The notes beneath the pieces are model-generated. The model was not told the origin of the DNA, ran no database searches, and saw nothing but the letters and a program-made list of their open reading frames with translations. From assembly GCA_964645935.1 (NCBI GenBank), contig CAZYAK010000007.1, forward strand, positions 1 through 39,313: a stretch of DNA of 39,313 nt. Reading direction: 5' to 3'. The stretch comes from CAZYAK01 sp964645935 (lineage in GTDB: Bacteria; Patescibacteriota; Gracilibacteria; Peribacterales; Peribacteraceae). Position 1 is the stretch's first letter. Every line of letters begins with the position of its first letter. Below are positions 1 to 6,647 of this stretch, one piece after another. The translations under genes were made by a program, and so were the position numbers.

Positions 1-62
1 CGAGTGACGAGTGACGAGTGACGAGTGACGAGTGACGAGTGACGAGTGACGAGTACAATGCT
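1..62. repeat. Heptamer tandem array (CGAGTGA)x7 with conserved tail
   Basis: Seven perfect copies of CGAGTGA fill positions 1-49, and the array may continue to the left of the window. It ends in the tail ACGAGTACAATGCT (49-62). The same 14-nt tail follows a second heptamer array at 10764-10801. Just downstream (about 88-122) is a degenerate run of the opposite sense, with CACTCGC and ACTAGCC-type heptamers. No gene is visible in 1-156 apart from the aquaporin promoter. Confidence 0.9.
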
Positions 63-124
63 TGGCCTCACGGCGATCCAAGTTGAGCACTCGCCCACTC
101 GCCGACTTCGCCACTAGCCACCCG

Positions 125-133
125 TGGTATGCT
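125..133 (+). promoter_or_regulatory. Extended -10 promoter of the aquaporin gene
   Basis: TGGTATGCT gives an extended -10 element (TG upstream of TATGCT at 128-133). It lies 23 nt before the ATG at 157. The leader between them is pyrimidine-rich and has no Shine-Dalgarno sequence. Confidence 0.5.
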
Positions 134-156
134 GCTCGTATTCCTTCCTCCCTTCC

Positions 157-762
157 ATGCAGCAGAACCAGCGCTACCAGGCCGAGTTCCTTGGAACATT
201 CGTCCTCAGCTTTGTCGTGTGGCTATCCACGCTACAGACCATGCCGGCCTCCACGCCCGTGGTCGCGGCGCTTACGCTCGGTGTGCTTGTGTACACGCTC
301 GGAGGTATCAGCGGCGCACAACTCAACCCAGCAGTGACGCTCGGCATGCTCGCCATTAAGAAGATCTCCCCCCGTGATGCGGCGTACTACGTACTCTGCC
401 AGCTCCTCGGCGGTGCGGCCGTGGCTCTGATCGCCATGCTTATGGAGGGATCGCCTTCCGTCGCGATGCATGACGGCAGCCCGGTCGTGGCCCTTGGTGA
501 GGCGCTCGGTGCCTTTGTGCTCGCATTTGGTGTTGCCTCAGTGGTGAGAGGCAAGGTGCACGCTGCGGCTTCAGGACTGACCGTCGGTCTCTCGCTCTTC
601 TTGGGCATCTGCTTCGCGTCCCCCTTTAGCATGGGCTTCCTCAACCCTGCGGTGGCGCTGGGTTCCGGTTTCTTCGAACCGATGTATATCATCGGCCCCC
701 TGCTCGGTGGCGCTTTCGGGGCTGTTGTCTACAACTGGCTCGCGGGTGCAGAGCGGAAATGA
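157..762 (+). CDS. Aquaporin / MIP-family channel
   Basis: This is a membrane channel for water or small neutral solutes such as glycerol. The 201-residue product is hydrophobic throughout and carries both MIP hallmark motifs: NPA in AQLNPAVTLG in the first half and NPA in GFLNPAVALG in the second half, as expected for two half-helices meeting in the pore. It is slightly shorter than the usual 220-280 residues. I chose ATG at 157. An in-frame GTG at 124 would add 11 residues, but it lies on top of the likely -10 box at 128-133. The 3' end overlaps the convergent SpoU-type methyltransferase by 34 nt. Water and glycerol specificity cannot be separated by eye. Confidence 0.9.
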   Translation: MQQNQRYQAEFLGTFVLSFVVWLSTLQTMPASTPVVAALTLGVLVYTLGGISGAQLNPAVTLGMLAIKKISPRDAAYYVLCQLLGGAAVALIAMLMEGSPSVAMHDGSPVVALGEALGAFVLAFGVASVVRGKVHAAASGLTVGLSLFLGICFASPFSMGFLNPAVALGSGFFEPMYIIGPLLGGAFGAVVYNWLAGAERK

Positions 763-1196
763 TGTAAGGCGATTCCCGCCGCCACGGATACGTTGAGCGA
801 TTCCTTCCGTCCGAGCATCGGGATCTTCACCGCATCGTCCGCGAACGCCAGTAGCTCCGGCGGCACGCCCGTCACCTCGTGGCCTAGGATGAGGCACAGC
901 TTGTCGCCAGGCTCGTACCGCGTGATGTCCGCGGCCGTGGGCGTGAGTTCCAGTGCCACGATCTTCCAGCCATCGGCACGCAGCGCCTTGAGCACCGGCG
1001 CCGGATCCTTGGCGTGCTCCCAGGGCACCCAGTTCTCCGCTCCGATAGCGGTCTTGGCGATCTCCGGGCGCGGTGGGTGGCCGGTGTAGCCCGTGAGGTA
1101 GACCTTCTCCACTGCAAACGCGTCAGCCGTGCGGAAGAAGGCTCCTACATTCCAGAGGGAGCGGACGTTATGAGCCAGAAGGGCAAGACGTCGCAT
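729..1196 (-). CDS. SpoU/TrmH-family RNA 2'-O-methyltransferase
   Basis: This is a predicted SAM-dependent methyltransferase that adds a methyl group to a ribose 2'-OH in tRNA or rRNA. Family features in order are an N-terminal N-x-G-x-x-R-like stretch (NVGAFFRTADAF), a central LILGHEVTGVPPELL segment (motif 2 Glu), and the C-terminal IPMLGRKESLNVSVAAGIALH block (motif 3, SLNVSVA). These form the trefoil-knot SAM site. At about 155 residues it is a minimal SPOUT protein with no extra substrate-binding domain. I chose ATG at 1196 because a TACCGT -10 box (1204-1209) ends 7 nt before it; a GTG at 1205 is the alternative. The target nucleotide is unknown. Confidence 0.88.
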   Translation of the reverse strand: MRRLALLAHNVRSLWNVGAFFRTADAFAVEKVYLTGYTGHPPRPEIAKTAIGAENWVPWEHAKDPAPVLKALRADGWKIVALELTPTAADITRYEPGDKLCLILGHEVTGVPPELLAFADDAVKIPMLGRKESLNVSVAAGIALHHFRSAPASQL

Positions 1197-1235
1197 CGCC
1201 GCCACGGTAGCGTGTTTCGCCAGCCGGACAAGGCG

Positions 1236-1649
1236 TCAGAGGAGATCCTTGATGCGATTGGCTACGTCGAACAGGGCATGTTCTACTTCCTCGCCACTCG
1301 GCTCTCTGCGGCGCTTGGGCGCTCCCTCTACGATCAGCTGCCGAAGGATTTGTCGATCCATCTCGGGAGTGAGGACGGGAAACTTACGGGTCATCTCGTC
1401 CATGGCGCGGAAGATCGCCATTCGCCCCTCCGGTCCGAGACTGCCAAGCGCCCGCTGCAGCGTAAGGACCACTTGGTGCAGAGCGTTATCACGTCTGCGC
1501 CCATTGGCCTCCTGCAAAATGCGCAGCCGCTGATGCAGATCGCTAATGGTCTCCCCAATCAGTTCCTGCTCCTCGGCTCGAGTGTCGAGCATGCGGATGA
1601 GGGGAAAGGAAACTCCATATTCCCCTCGCAGTGGGTCATCCGCAACCAA
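1236..1649 (-). CDS. Unknown helical ORF, in frame with and directly after purQ stop
   Basis: This reading frame of 137 residues has no family I recognise. It is rich in Arg, Glu and Leu and is predicted to be mostly helical. It begins with TTG immediately after the TAA of the purQ ORF (TAATTG), in the same reading frame, with no other start before the conserved-looking body. It could be a separate protein made by translational reinitiation, or the natural C-terminal part of the PurQ polypeptide cut off by a nonsense codon or sequence error. The C-terminal stop lies 39 nt before the ATG of the SpoU-type gene on the same strand, so the three form one transcription unit. Confidence 0.55.
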   Translation of the reverse strand: MVADDPLRGEYGVSFPLIRMLDTRAEEQELIGETISDLHQRLRILQEANGRRRDNALHQVVLTLQRALGSLGPEGRMAIFRAMDEMTRKFPVLTPEMDRQILRQLIVEGAPKRRREPSGEEVEHALFDVANRIKDLL

Positions 1650-2903
1650 TTATGCGGGAATCCGTTCCAGTACGCTCGCGTGGGGGTTGGCGAAGATTTC
1701 CAGGAGCTCGCGCCGTGCCAAGTCGGTTTCCGTGAGTCCGGCGCAGCCGTAGCAGACACCTGTCTCCGCCGTGCCGCCATAGGCAGAGGCTCCGGTGTCC
1801 GGTACGTCGCGGCGCAGAAGCGCGGGACCGGAGAACAGGGCGCCAAGCCCCCCGGCGGCTGATTGCTCCGCTTTCTTTGCGCTGTCCCAACCGGTGACCG
1901 TCCCACCCCGACGGAGGAACACACGCTCCTTGTTGGGATTAAAGACGGTAAGATCTCTCAGCGCGGAAGCGACTCGCCCCTCCGGAAGAGCCAAGTACTT
2001 CCACTGACTGAGACGCAGGTTCGGAGCGTGTCGCCGTGCGGCCTTCTCCACGGTGCGCTCCTCGTTGTTGGTGATGAGCATGCCGATGAAGATTTCCACG
2101 AGCGGCGTGCGGTGCTCGCCGAGTGTCCATGCGGCGGAAGGGGCGGGTGTAGTGGAACCGGATCCGGGCTTACGGGCGAGGATCCAGTCGCGGATGGACG
2201 TGAAGTACGCATCGCCACTTGGAGTGCGCTCCGGATGCGGCATCAGCGCCACCACGTTGCCCGCGGGGTTGCAGATACCGGCCACAGCCCAGGTGGAGCC
2301 GTTAGGGGTGACCTCAGGATCCTCCGAAACGTTGCCTGCGGCATCACAGTAACTGAAGGCGAGTTGGCCGTTCTTTTTAAGTTCTGGGAAGAGGTCTCGG
2401 TCTTCGGAGACGAAGCGCCCTTCGCCGTGTGCCATGGGCACGTGCATTACGCCGTCCCAGGCCGAGGTGGCGCAGCGCGTGCGCTCGCACGACCGGCGGA
2501 TGTGCACCCATTCGTTGATGTACCCGGTGGATCGAGGTCCCGCGGCCGACGACACGGCGTTGCGGGCGAGGCTCATCCGCAGGCCCGTGTCGAGCGGGAT
2601 CAAGCGGCTCTCCACGAGGATCTGTGCACCATTACAGTTGCCAATAACCACCTTACCCATCTCGGCCTCGCGCCCGATGAAGTCCATCAGGGGGTCTCTC
2701 CCTGCCACCATGCCGCTGCGGCCGCGGTCCTCATACGAGAACCCGCCGGGGACGAAGTAGCCGTCCACGTCTTCCAAGAGGGCGCGGTCACCGTTCCAGC
2801 GAAAGGGCAGCGCTTCCATGCCCGCGCGACGGACGGCGCGGAGGCTCTCTACCTCGCAGTTATTCCCGGGAAACGAGACGACGGCTACGAGGGGCTTGCG
2901 CAT
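1650..2903 (-). CDS. purQ: Phosphoribosylformylglycinamidine synthase glutaminase (PurQ) with C-terminal extension
   Basis: PurQ is the class I glutamine amidotransferase subunit of FGAM synthase in purine biosynthesis and supplies ammonia to PurL. Residues 1-255 look like PurQ: the start (VAVVSFPGNNCE), the oxyanion-region GGFSYEDRGRSG, the nucleophile Cys in GNCNGAQIL (GICNGFQ in most homologues) and the catalytic His-Glu in MPHPER. Normal PurQ is about 220-270 residues. This ORF runs to 417, adding about 150 residues. The tail has a weak PurS-like look at its start (IEIFIG-type strand then helix) and at its end (LLEIFANPHASVLERI), with an insert holding CYGC between. The PurS assignment is tentative. 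No purL is in the window. A TAAACT -10 box ends 6 nt before the ATG. Confidence 0.85.
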   Translation of the reverse strand: MRKPLVAVVSFPGNNCEVESLRAVRRAGMEALPFRWNGDRALLEDVDGYFVPGGFSYEDRGRSGMVAGRDPLMDFIGREAEMGKVVIGNCNGAQILVESRLIPLDTGLRMSLARNAVSSAAGPRSTGYINEWVHIRRSCERTRCATSAWDGVMHVPMAHGEGRFVSEDRDLFPELKKNGQLAFSYCDAAGNVSEDPEVTPNGSTWAVAGICNPAGNVVALMPHPERTPSGDAYFTSIRDWILARKPGSGSTTPAPSAAWTLGEHRTPLVEIFIGMLITNNEERTVEKAARRHAPNLRLSQWKYLALPEGRVASALRDLTVFNPNKERVFLRRGGTVTGWDSAKKAEQSAAGGLGALFSGPALLRRDVPDTGASAYGGTAETGVCYGCAGLTETDLARRELLEIFANPHASVLERIPA

Positions 2904-2909
2904 AAGGCG

Positions 2910-2915
2910 AGTTTA
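2910..2915 (-). promoter_or_regulatory. -10 box placed for leaderless purQ transcript
   Basis: TAAACT on the minus strand is separated from the purQ ATG by 6 nt (2904-2909), so transcription would begin at about the A of the ATG. This is one of a set of such boxes in the window. Confidence 0.5.
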
Positions 2916-2919
2916 GCAG

Positions 2920-3417
2920 GGAGTTTTCAGTTTTCAGACTGGAGTTCTTTGGAAAAATGGAACAGCTTTCTGGGCTTCAGGAAGCGGTTCTCGGACTGAG
3001 CGCGTTTCCTTAAGGCGCTGATGCGACCCCAAGCGGCCAGCGCGTACATACGATTGTCCACATGCAATCCCGTTCCTATGAAGACCTCATCGTTTGGCAA
3101 AAATCGATCCAGTTAGTCGTACTGACCTATGAATGCACAGAATCCTTTCCCAAAACGGAACAATTCGGGCTCACATCGCAGATGCGTAGAGCGTCGGTTT
3201 CTATCGCTTCCAACATCGCCGAAGGCAGCAAGCGTGGTGGGGAAAAGGAGTTTCTGCGGATCGCGTACGGATCGGCGTCGGAGTTGGAAACGCAGCTGCA
3301 TATCTCTCAGCGGTTGGTGTTTTGCCCTGAGAGCCATTATCAGGGCATGAGAGGACTGATCACGGAAGTTTCAAAAATGCTGCACGCCTTGTGCAGCACC
3401 TTCGAACTGAAAACTCC
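2920..3417. repeat. 13-bp inverted repeat bounding the four-helix-bundle gene
   Basis: GGAGTTTTCAGTT at 2920-2932 is repeated perfectly in inverse orientation at 3405-3417. The left copy continues as a second AGTTTTC heptamer (AGTTTTCAGTTTTCAG). The right copy ends exactly next to the frr stop codon (3418-3420). The roughly 498-bp interval contains one gene, of the 23S-IVS type, whose relatives are known from intervening sequences with complementary ends. I infer that the interval may be a small inserted element. Confidence 0.65.
3049..3054 (+). promoter_or_regulatory. -10 box of the four-helix-bundle gene
   Basis: TACGAT is followed by 7 nt and then the ATG at 3062, predicting a transcript that starts at or next to the start codon. 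Confidence 0.45.
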
Positions 3418-3565
3418 TCACACTTTCATGATCTCCTCCTCCTTTTTGGCGGCGTTCTCTGCGATCCGCGCATTCGCCTCGTCAACTGCCTTTTGGAGGT
3501 ATTCCATGCAGGTCTCGCGGACGTCCTCGTCTTTCTCCTGCTTTATGACGTCATGGGCAGCTTGA
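3062..3565 (+). CDS. Four-helix bundle protein (23S rRNA intervening-sequence type)
   Basis: The N-terminal 115 residues match the four-helix-bundle/S23 family: SYEDLIVWQKS at the start, the LTSQMRRASVSIASNIAEGSKR signature in the middle, and an FLRIAYGSASELETQL third helix. Members are small homo-oligomeric proteins found in 23S rRNA intervening sequences and as free-standing genes; relatives act as accessory proteins of diversity-generating retroelements. The molecular role is unknown. Family proteins usually end near residue 120. Here the frame runs 50 residues further, antisense to the 3' end of frr (148 nt overlap), so the normal stop appears to have been lost. It is less GC-rich than its neighbours and flanked by a 13-bp inverted repeat, both hints of mobility. 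Confidence 0.85.
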   Translation: MQSRSYEDLIVWQKSIQLVVLTYECTESFPKTEQFGLTSQMRRASVSIASNIAEGSKRGGEKEFLRIAYGSASELETQLHISQRLVFCPESHYQGMRGLITEVSKMLHALCSTFELKTPHTFMISSSFLAAFSAIRAFASSTAFWRYSMQVSRTSSSFSCFMTSWAA

Positions 3566-3960
3566 CGGTGCTTGCGGACCGCGATGCGAGATTCCTCCGC
3601 AAGCTGGTTCACGATTTTCCCCAGCTGCAGACGACGCTCTTGGTTCATGGACGGCAGGTTGATGCGGATTACCACGCCGTCGTTGAGCGGGTTCACGCCC
3701 AGGTTGGCCACCTGAATCGCCTTCTCGACGGCCTGAAGCACGGCGCGATCCCACGGCTGGATCACAATGGTGCGGGCCTCCGGTACGGTGATGCTCGCCA
3801 GCGCGATGAGCGGTTGACGCTGGCCGTACGCATCTACTTCCAGGTGCTCCACGAGCCCGGCGTTGGCGCGGCCTGTCTGAAGCTTGGCAAACTCTCCCTT
3901 GAGGTGGACCAGAACCTTTTCGACTTCGGCGTTGAAGGAGGCGATGCGGGGGTCGTTCAT
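3418..3960 (-). CDS. frr: Ribosome recycling factor
   Basis: RRF works with EF-G to split the post-termination ribosome. The 180-residue length is typical (about 185). Recognisable segments are the LKGEFAKLQTGRANAGLVEHLEVDAYG region (family: L...RTGRA.P.LLD...V.YYG), the domain II strands with the PEARTIVIQPWD segment, and the C-terminal helix with SRIAVRKHRQAAHD (family: RVAVRNIRRDA). I chose ATG at 3960; an upstream in-frame extension to 4083 is not RRF-like and overlaps the preceding gene. It is the last gene of a minus-strand operon with pyrH, the classical pyrH-frr neighbourhood, here with a CPBP-like gene between them. Its stop codon directly abuts the inverted repeat of the four-helix-bundle element. 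Confidence 0.95.
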   Translation of the reverse strand: MNDPRIASFNAEVEKVLVHLKGEFAKLQTGRANAGLVEHLEVDAYGQRQPLIALASITVPEARTIVIQPWDRAVLQAVEKAIQVANLGVNPLNDGVVIRINLPSMNQERRLQLGKIVNQLAEESRIAVRKHRQAAHDVIKQEKDEDVRETCMEYLQKAVDEANARIAENAAKKEEEIMKV

Positions 3961-3995
3961 GGGGGTGCGAGGGGGGGACACGTCTGATGATAGCG

Positions 3996-4823
3996 TCAGC
4001 CGCCCGCCGCTTCCACTGGGCCGGGCGGATCGTGGACGTCCGAGAATCCGGGCTTCACCTCCGGTTTGGAGAGATTGCCCCACGCGGAGGCGGAATTGTG
4101 CATTGCATGGGCCAGCACGGCGTGCGAGAAGCCGCGCCGGCGCATGGCGTACCAGGTGTAGAGCCCCAAGCAGAACTGGTGGATCGGCACTGAGGTGAGC
4201 TCGAATTTCACGGGGACGGGCAGCGCCGGATGCAGCGGGCGGATGTTGTGGATGTAGGCGAAGGCCAGCGACGTGGCGAGCCCCAGGTCCCAGTGGTCCC
4301 CCACGTCGTGCGCCGCGATCCAGCGCATGACGGGATACAGCCGGAAGATCGCCTCCTCCGCGATCGGCGCCCCGACGAGCGCGGCGCCGTGGTAGGCCGC
4401 GCGGTGCAGCAGCGGCGATCTGCCCTCGGGGCGCAGCGAAGCGCCGAAGAGCGGTTTCATGCTCTGGTTGCCCACTTTCACGCCTGCGGTCTCGAGCGCT
4501 TCCCCGAGGAGTGAGGAGATCGTGTACTCCGCCAGCGCTTCCGCCGTCGTGCGCAGGTACGACCCGTCGGCCTCCACGGTGAGGGCGCTGCGGAGCGCTT
4601 CCTCCTTGGTAGCCTCGTAGGCGGCGCCGTGCCCTGTCTCGATCTTGGGCTTGGAGGGACGGGGGGCCCTGTCCGGCCGGATCATCGACACGACGCCCGC
4701 CGCGCCGAGCAGCCAGCGCACCCTGTCCCCGATTTTCCCGATGGCCTGGCGCCGTGTGAGCCCCTGCTCCGCGGCGGGAGCGGGCGCATCGGCGTCCGGG
4801 GAGGGTGTGGGTGTGTGCGCCAC
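3996..4823 (-). CDS. CPBP-family (CAAX protease-like) intramembrane metalloprotease
   Basis: The 275-residue product has the conserved CPBP/Abi motifs: EEAIFR (EExxxR) in the middle, FAYIHN (FxxxH) about 40 residues later, and HAVLAHAMHN (HxxxN) near the C-terminus. These residues form the metal site of the glutamic-type intramembrane protease fold. The N-terminus begins with a Pro/Ala-rich stretch followed by TRRQAIGK and a hydrophobic segment, which looks like a twin-arginine signal or an anchor. The later membrane segments are less hydrophobic than usual for the family. Start is GTG at 4823. It sits between pyrH and frr on the same strand, 36 nt from frr. Substrate unknown. Confidence 0.75.
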   Translation of the reverse strand: MAHTPTPSPDADAPAPAAEQGLTRRQAIGKIGDRVRWLLGAAGVVSMIRPDRAPRPSKPKIETGHGAAYEATKEEALRSALTVEADGSYLRTTAEALAEYTISSLLGEALETAGVKVGNQSMKPLFGASLRPEGRSPLLHRAAYHGAALVGAPIAEEAIFRLYPVMRWIAAHDVGDHWDLGLATSLAFAYIHNIRPLHPALPVPVKFELTSVPIHQFCLGLYTWYAMRRRGFSHAVLAHAMHNSASAWGNLSKPEVKPGFSDVHDPPGPVEAAGG

Positions 4824-4873
4824 GGATGCGAAGTCGTGTGTCGGGTATGCGAGAACATGCTTCCGTCGTCGGC

Positions 4874-5578
4874 TCAGCCCTTCACCAGGGTACCGATGGT
4901 CTTGCCCCGAGCCGCCTTGAGGAGGTTGCCCTCTCCGAAGAAATTGAAGACGACGATGGGCAGCTGCTGTTCTTGGCAGAGACTGAACGCGGCTTGGTCC
5001 ATCACCTGGAGGTGTTTCTCCAGCGCCTCCTGGTACGTCACCTGCTCGTACTTCTTGGCGTCAGGGAACTTGCGGGGGTCCTTGTCATAGATGCCGTCTA
5101 CGTTGGTGCCCTTGAGGAGCACGTCGCACTGGAGTTCCAAAGCGCGCAGGGCGGCGGCGGAATCGGTGGTGAAGTACGGATTGCCGGTGCCGCCGGCGCA
5201 GATGACCACGCGGTTCTTCTCCAAGTGGCGCTGGGCGCGGCGCTTGATGAAGGGCTCGGCCAGCTGGGGGATGTCAATAGCGGAAAGGACTCGGGTCTCG
5301 GTGCCGTTGGCCTCCAGCGCGGACTGCAGCGCCACGCTGTTCATGATGGTGGCGAGCATCCCCATCGCATCACTCACAGTGCGCTCGATGCCACTATCCT
5401 TGGTGTCGCGGTAGCGCCAAATGTTGCCCCCGCCTACGACCACGACCACCTGTGCAAACGTGGCTACCTGGGCGATCTGCGCCGTGATGCCCTTGAGCGT
5501 CGGCATGTGGATGCCAAAGTCGTCGTGCGCGGAGAAGACCTCTCCGGAGAGCTTGAGCATGATGCGCTTGTAGGCCAT
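4874..5578 (-). CDS. pyrH: Uridylate kinase (UMP kinase)
   Basis: PyrH phosphorylates UMP to UDP with ATP and is a hexameric amino acid kinase fold enzyme. The 234 residues match the family length. Visible motifs are KRIMLKLSGE at the N-terminus, VVVVGGGNIWR (glycine-rich phosphate loop), the ERTVSDAMGMLATIMNSVAL helix region (family: DxMGMLATVINxLAL), the ICAGGTGNPYFTTDSAAALRA nucleotide region, and LLKGTNVDGIYDKDP. Start is ATG at 5578, one nucleotide after the TGA of the preceding DUF4870-like gene (TGACATG), so translation is probably coupled. Downstream are the CPBP-like gene and frr. Confidence 0.97.
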   Translation of the reverse strand: MAYKRIMLKLSGEVFSAHDDFGIHMPTLKGITAQIAQVATFAQVVVVVGGGNIWRYRDTKDSGIERTVSDAMGMLATIMNSVALQSALEANGTETRVLSAIDIPQLAEPFIKRRAQRHLEKNRVVICAGGTGNPYFTTDSAAALRALELQCDVLLKGTNVDGIYDKDPRKFPDAKKYEQVTYQEALEKHLQVMDQAAFSLCQEQQLPIVVFNFFGEGNLLKAARGKTIGTLVKG

Positions 5579-5579
5579 G

Positions 5580-6227
5580 TCAGAGGGCGGGAGGAGCCGG
5601 AGAAACCGGAAGGGGGGTTTCGGCGGTGGGAGGGACTGGGGCTGCAGCGTGCGCGAGTGATTCAGCTGAAGCCGTGGTCTGTGGTGAGACGGTGGAAGCG
5701 TCGTGAGGCAGCGCGATGGCCGCGGGCACCACCGGGGCCGTGGGCGCGGCGGCGGGCTTGGGCTCCTTGGGGGCCTTACGTACCACCTCCTGGACGGCGC
5801 GTACGGCGCTGGCCACGAACGATACGATCTCCTTCCAGGCCTGGCGCAGCGTGATCTCGCCCCGCGAGAGGCGTCCCACGATGGGGATGTCCCGTCGCTC
5901 GCCCTGGGCTGCGGCCATGAAGCCCATCACCATACCGCCAAAGAGCACGAGCGCTAGGAGCCGTCCCGCGTACGGAATGAGCCAGACAAGGATGGAAACG
6001 AGGAAGAGGATCATCGCCTGCTTGCTGTGGTAGCGCACGAACGGCGAATCGCGTCTCAGGACGTAGACGATCACCGACATGATCCACAGGTAGCTAAAAG
6101 CGGCGATATCCTTATTTTCGCGTATGTCGCGCTGCTCCGGGGTTTCTCCCGGAACGGAACCGACGGACCCCGCGGCTGCGGGGGCGGCTGGCTCGGCCGG
6201 AGGCGTCTGTACATCCATCCCATCCAT
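5580..6227 (-). CDS. Tic20/DUF4870-like membrane protein
   Basis: The family is small membrane proteins of poorly known function. Here the core (about residues 35-125) has an N-terminal NKDIAAFSYLWIMSVIVYVLR segment and the RYHSKQAMILFLVSILVWLIP signature typical of DUF4870/Tic20-like proteins, then a third hydrophobic segment. The first 30 residues and last 60 are low-complexity Pro/Ala. A TGGTAGAAT extended -10 lies immediately before the first ATG (6227). The in-frame ATG at 6218 (residue 4) is therefore a likely real start, with a leader of only a few nucleotides. It is the first gene of the operon leading into pyrH and frr. Confidence 0.75.
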   Translation of the reverse strand: MDGMDVQTPPAEPAAPAAAGSVGSVPGETPEQRDIRENKDIAAFSYLWIMSVIVYVLRRDSPFVRYHSKQAMILFLVSILVWLIPYAGRLLALVLFGGMVMGFMAAAQGERRDIPIVGRLSRGEITLRQAWKEIVSFVASAVRAVQEVVRKAPKEPKPAAAPTAPVVPAAIALPHDASTVSPQTTASAESLAHAAAPVPPTAETPLPVSPAPPAL

Positions 6228-6274
6228 TCTACCACGAAACGCTCCGTGGAGCGACGGTAGGAACGGGTTGGAAA

Positions 6275-6285
6275 AAGAGGTAGAA
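6275..6285 (+). promoter_or_regulatory. Possible -10 element upstream of the truncated tRNA copy
   Basis: AGGTAGAATGG, preceded by an A-rich stretch, resembles the -10 boxes elsewhere in the window. About 60 nt of unannotated sequence follow before the first copy of the repeat at 6346, so a short RNA could start here. I see no ORF that would use it. Confidence 0.3.
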
Positions 6286-6345
6286 TGGAGAGAGTCGCTG
6301 CGGATTCAGCAGGCCCGGCTCGTTCAGCGAGTATCCGTCATCGCC

Positions 6346-6538
6346 GATCCTTCCAGTACGATTCATCCATACGTGCCCCGGTAGCTCAGTTGGCCCAGCT
6401 CCGCTGATCGAGCCTGCCGTGGCCGCACGCACAATCGATGCACTCCGACGAGGCGACGGAGCGTCAGGAAACAACCATCTGCTCGCCTTCGATCCTTCCA
6501 GTACGATTCATCCATACGTGCCCCGGTAGCTCAGTTGG
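6346..6538 (+). repeat. 48-bp direct repeat: tRNA promoter plus tRNA 5' end
   Basis: The 48-nt segment at 6346-6393 is repeated exactly at 6491-6538 (offset 145 nt). Each copy holds TACGAT (a plausible -10 box), a short spacer and the first 19 nt of tRNA-Arg (through the D-loop GG). The 97 nt between the copies have no tRNA 3' half and no ORF; they include a CTCCG/CGGAG hairpin at about 6438-6456. Confidence 0.9.
6375..6393 (+). pseudogene. Truncated tRNA-Arg 5' fragment
   Basis: These 19 nt are identical to the 5' end of the tRNA-Arg at 6520 (acceptor 5' strand and start of the D arm). They then diverge into sequence that cannot form the anticodon arm or the acceptor 3' strand. Confidence 0.75.
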
Positions 6539-6596
6539 ATAGAGCAGCAGCCTTCTAAGCTGCCGGTCACAGGTTCGATTCCTGTCCGGGGTACCA
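6520..6596 (+). tRNA. tRNA-Arg (anticodon TCT)
   Basis: The cloverleaf is complete: acceptor GCCCCGG paired with CCGGGGT, D arm GCTC/GAGC, anticodon stem GCAGC/GCTGC around the loop CTTCTAA (anticodon TCT), and T arm ACAGG/CCTGT with loop TTCGATT. The CCA end is encoded. Confidence 0.96.
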
Positions 6597-6647
6597 ATAC
6601 CATCCGATGGAACAGAACATCGCACATAGGCTCACGTTCCTCGCGTG

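Noticed and set aside
1..49. CRISPR array
   Set aside because: The repeats are 7 nt, directly tandem and without spacers; no cas gene accompanies them.
1014..1862. Long plus-strand ORF (282 codons) opposite purQ and the SpoU-type gene
   Set aside because: It is the antisense shadow of three minus-strand frames with clear family motifs or operon position; it has no recognisable motif.
1863..2999. 378-codon plus-strand ORF
   Set aside because: Antisense of purQ. His-rich and Gly-rich composition is what GC-rich shadows give.
6375..6470. Intron-containing or second functional tRNA-Arg
   Set aside because: After the 19-nt identity, no anticodon arm, T arm or matching acceptor strand can be formed in the following 97 nt.
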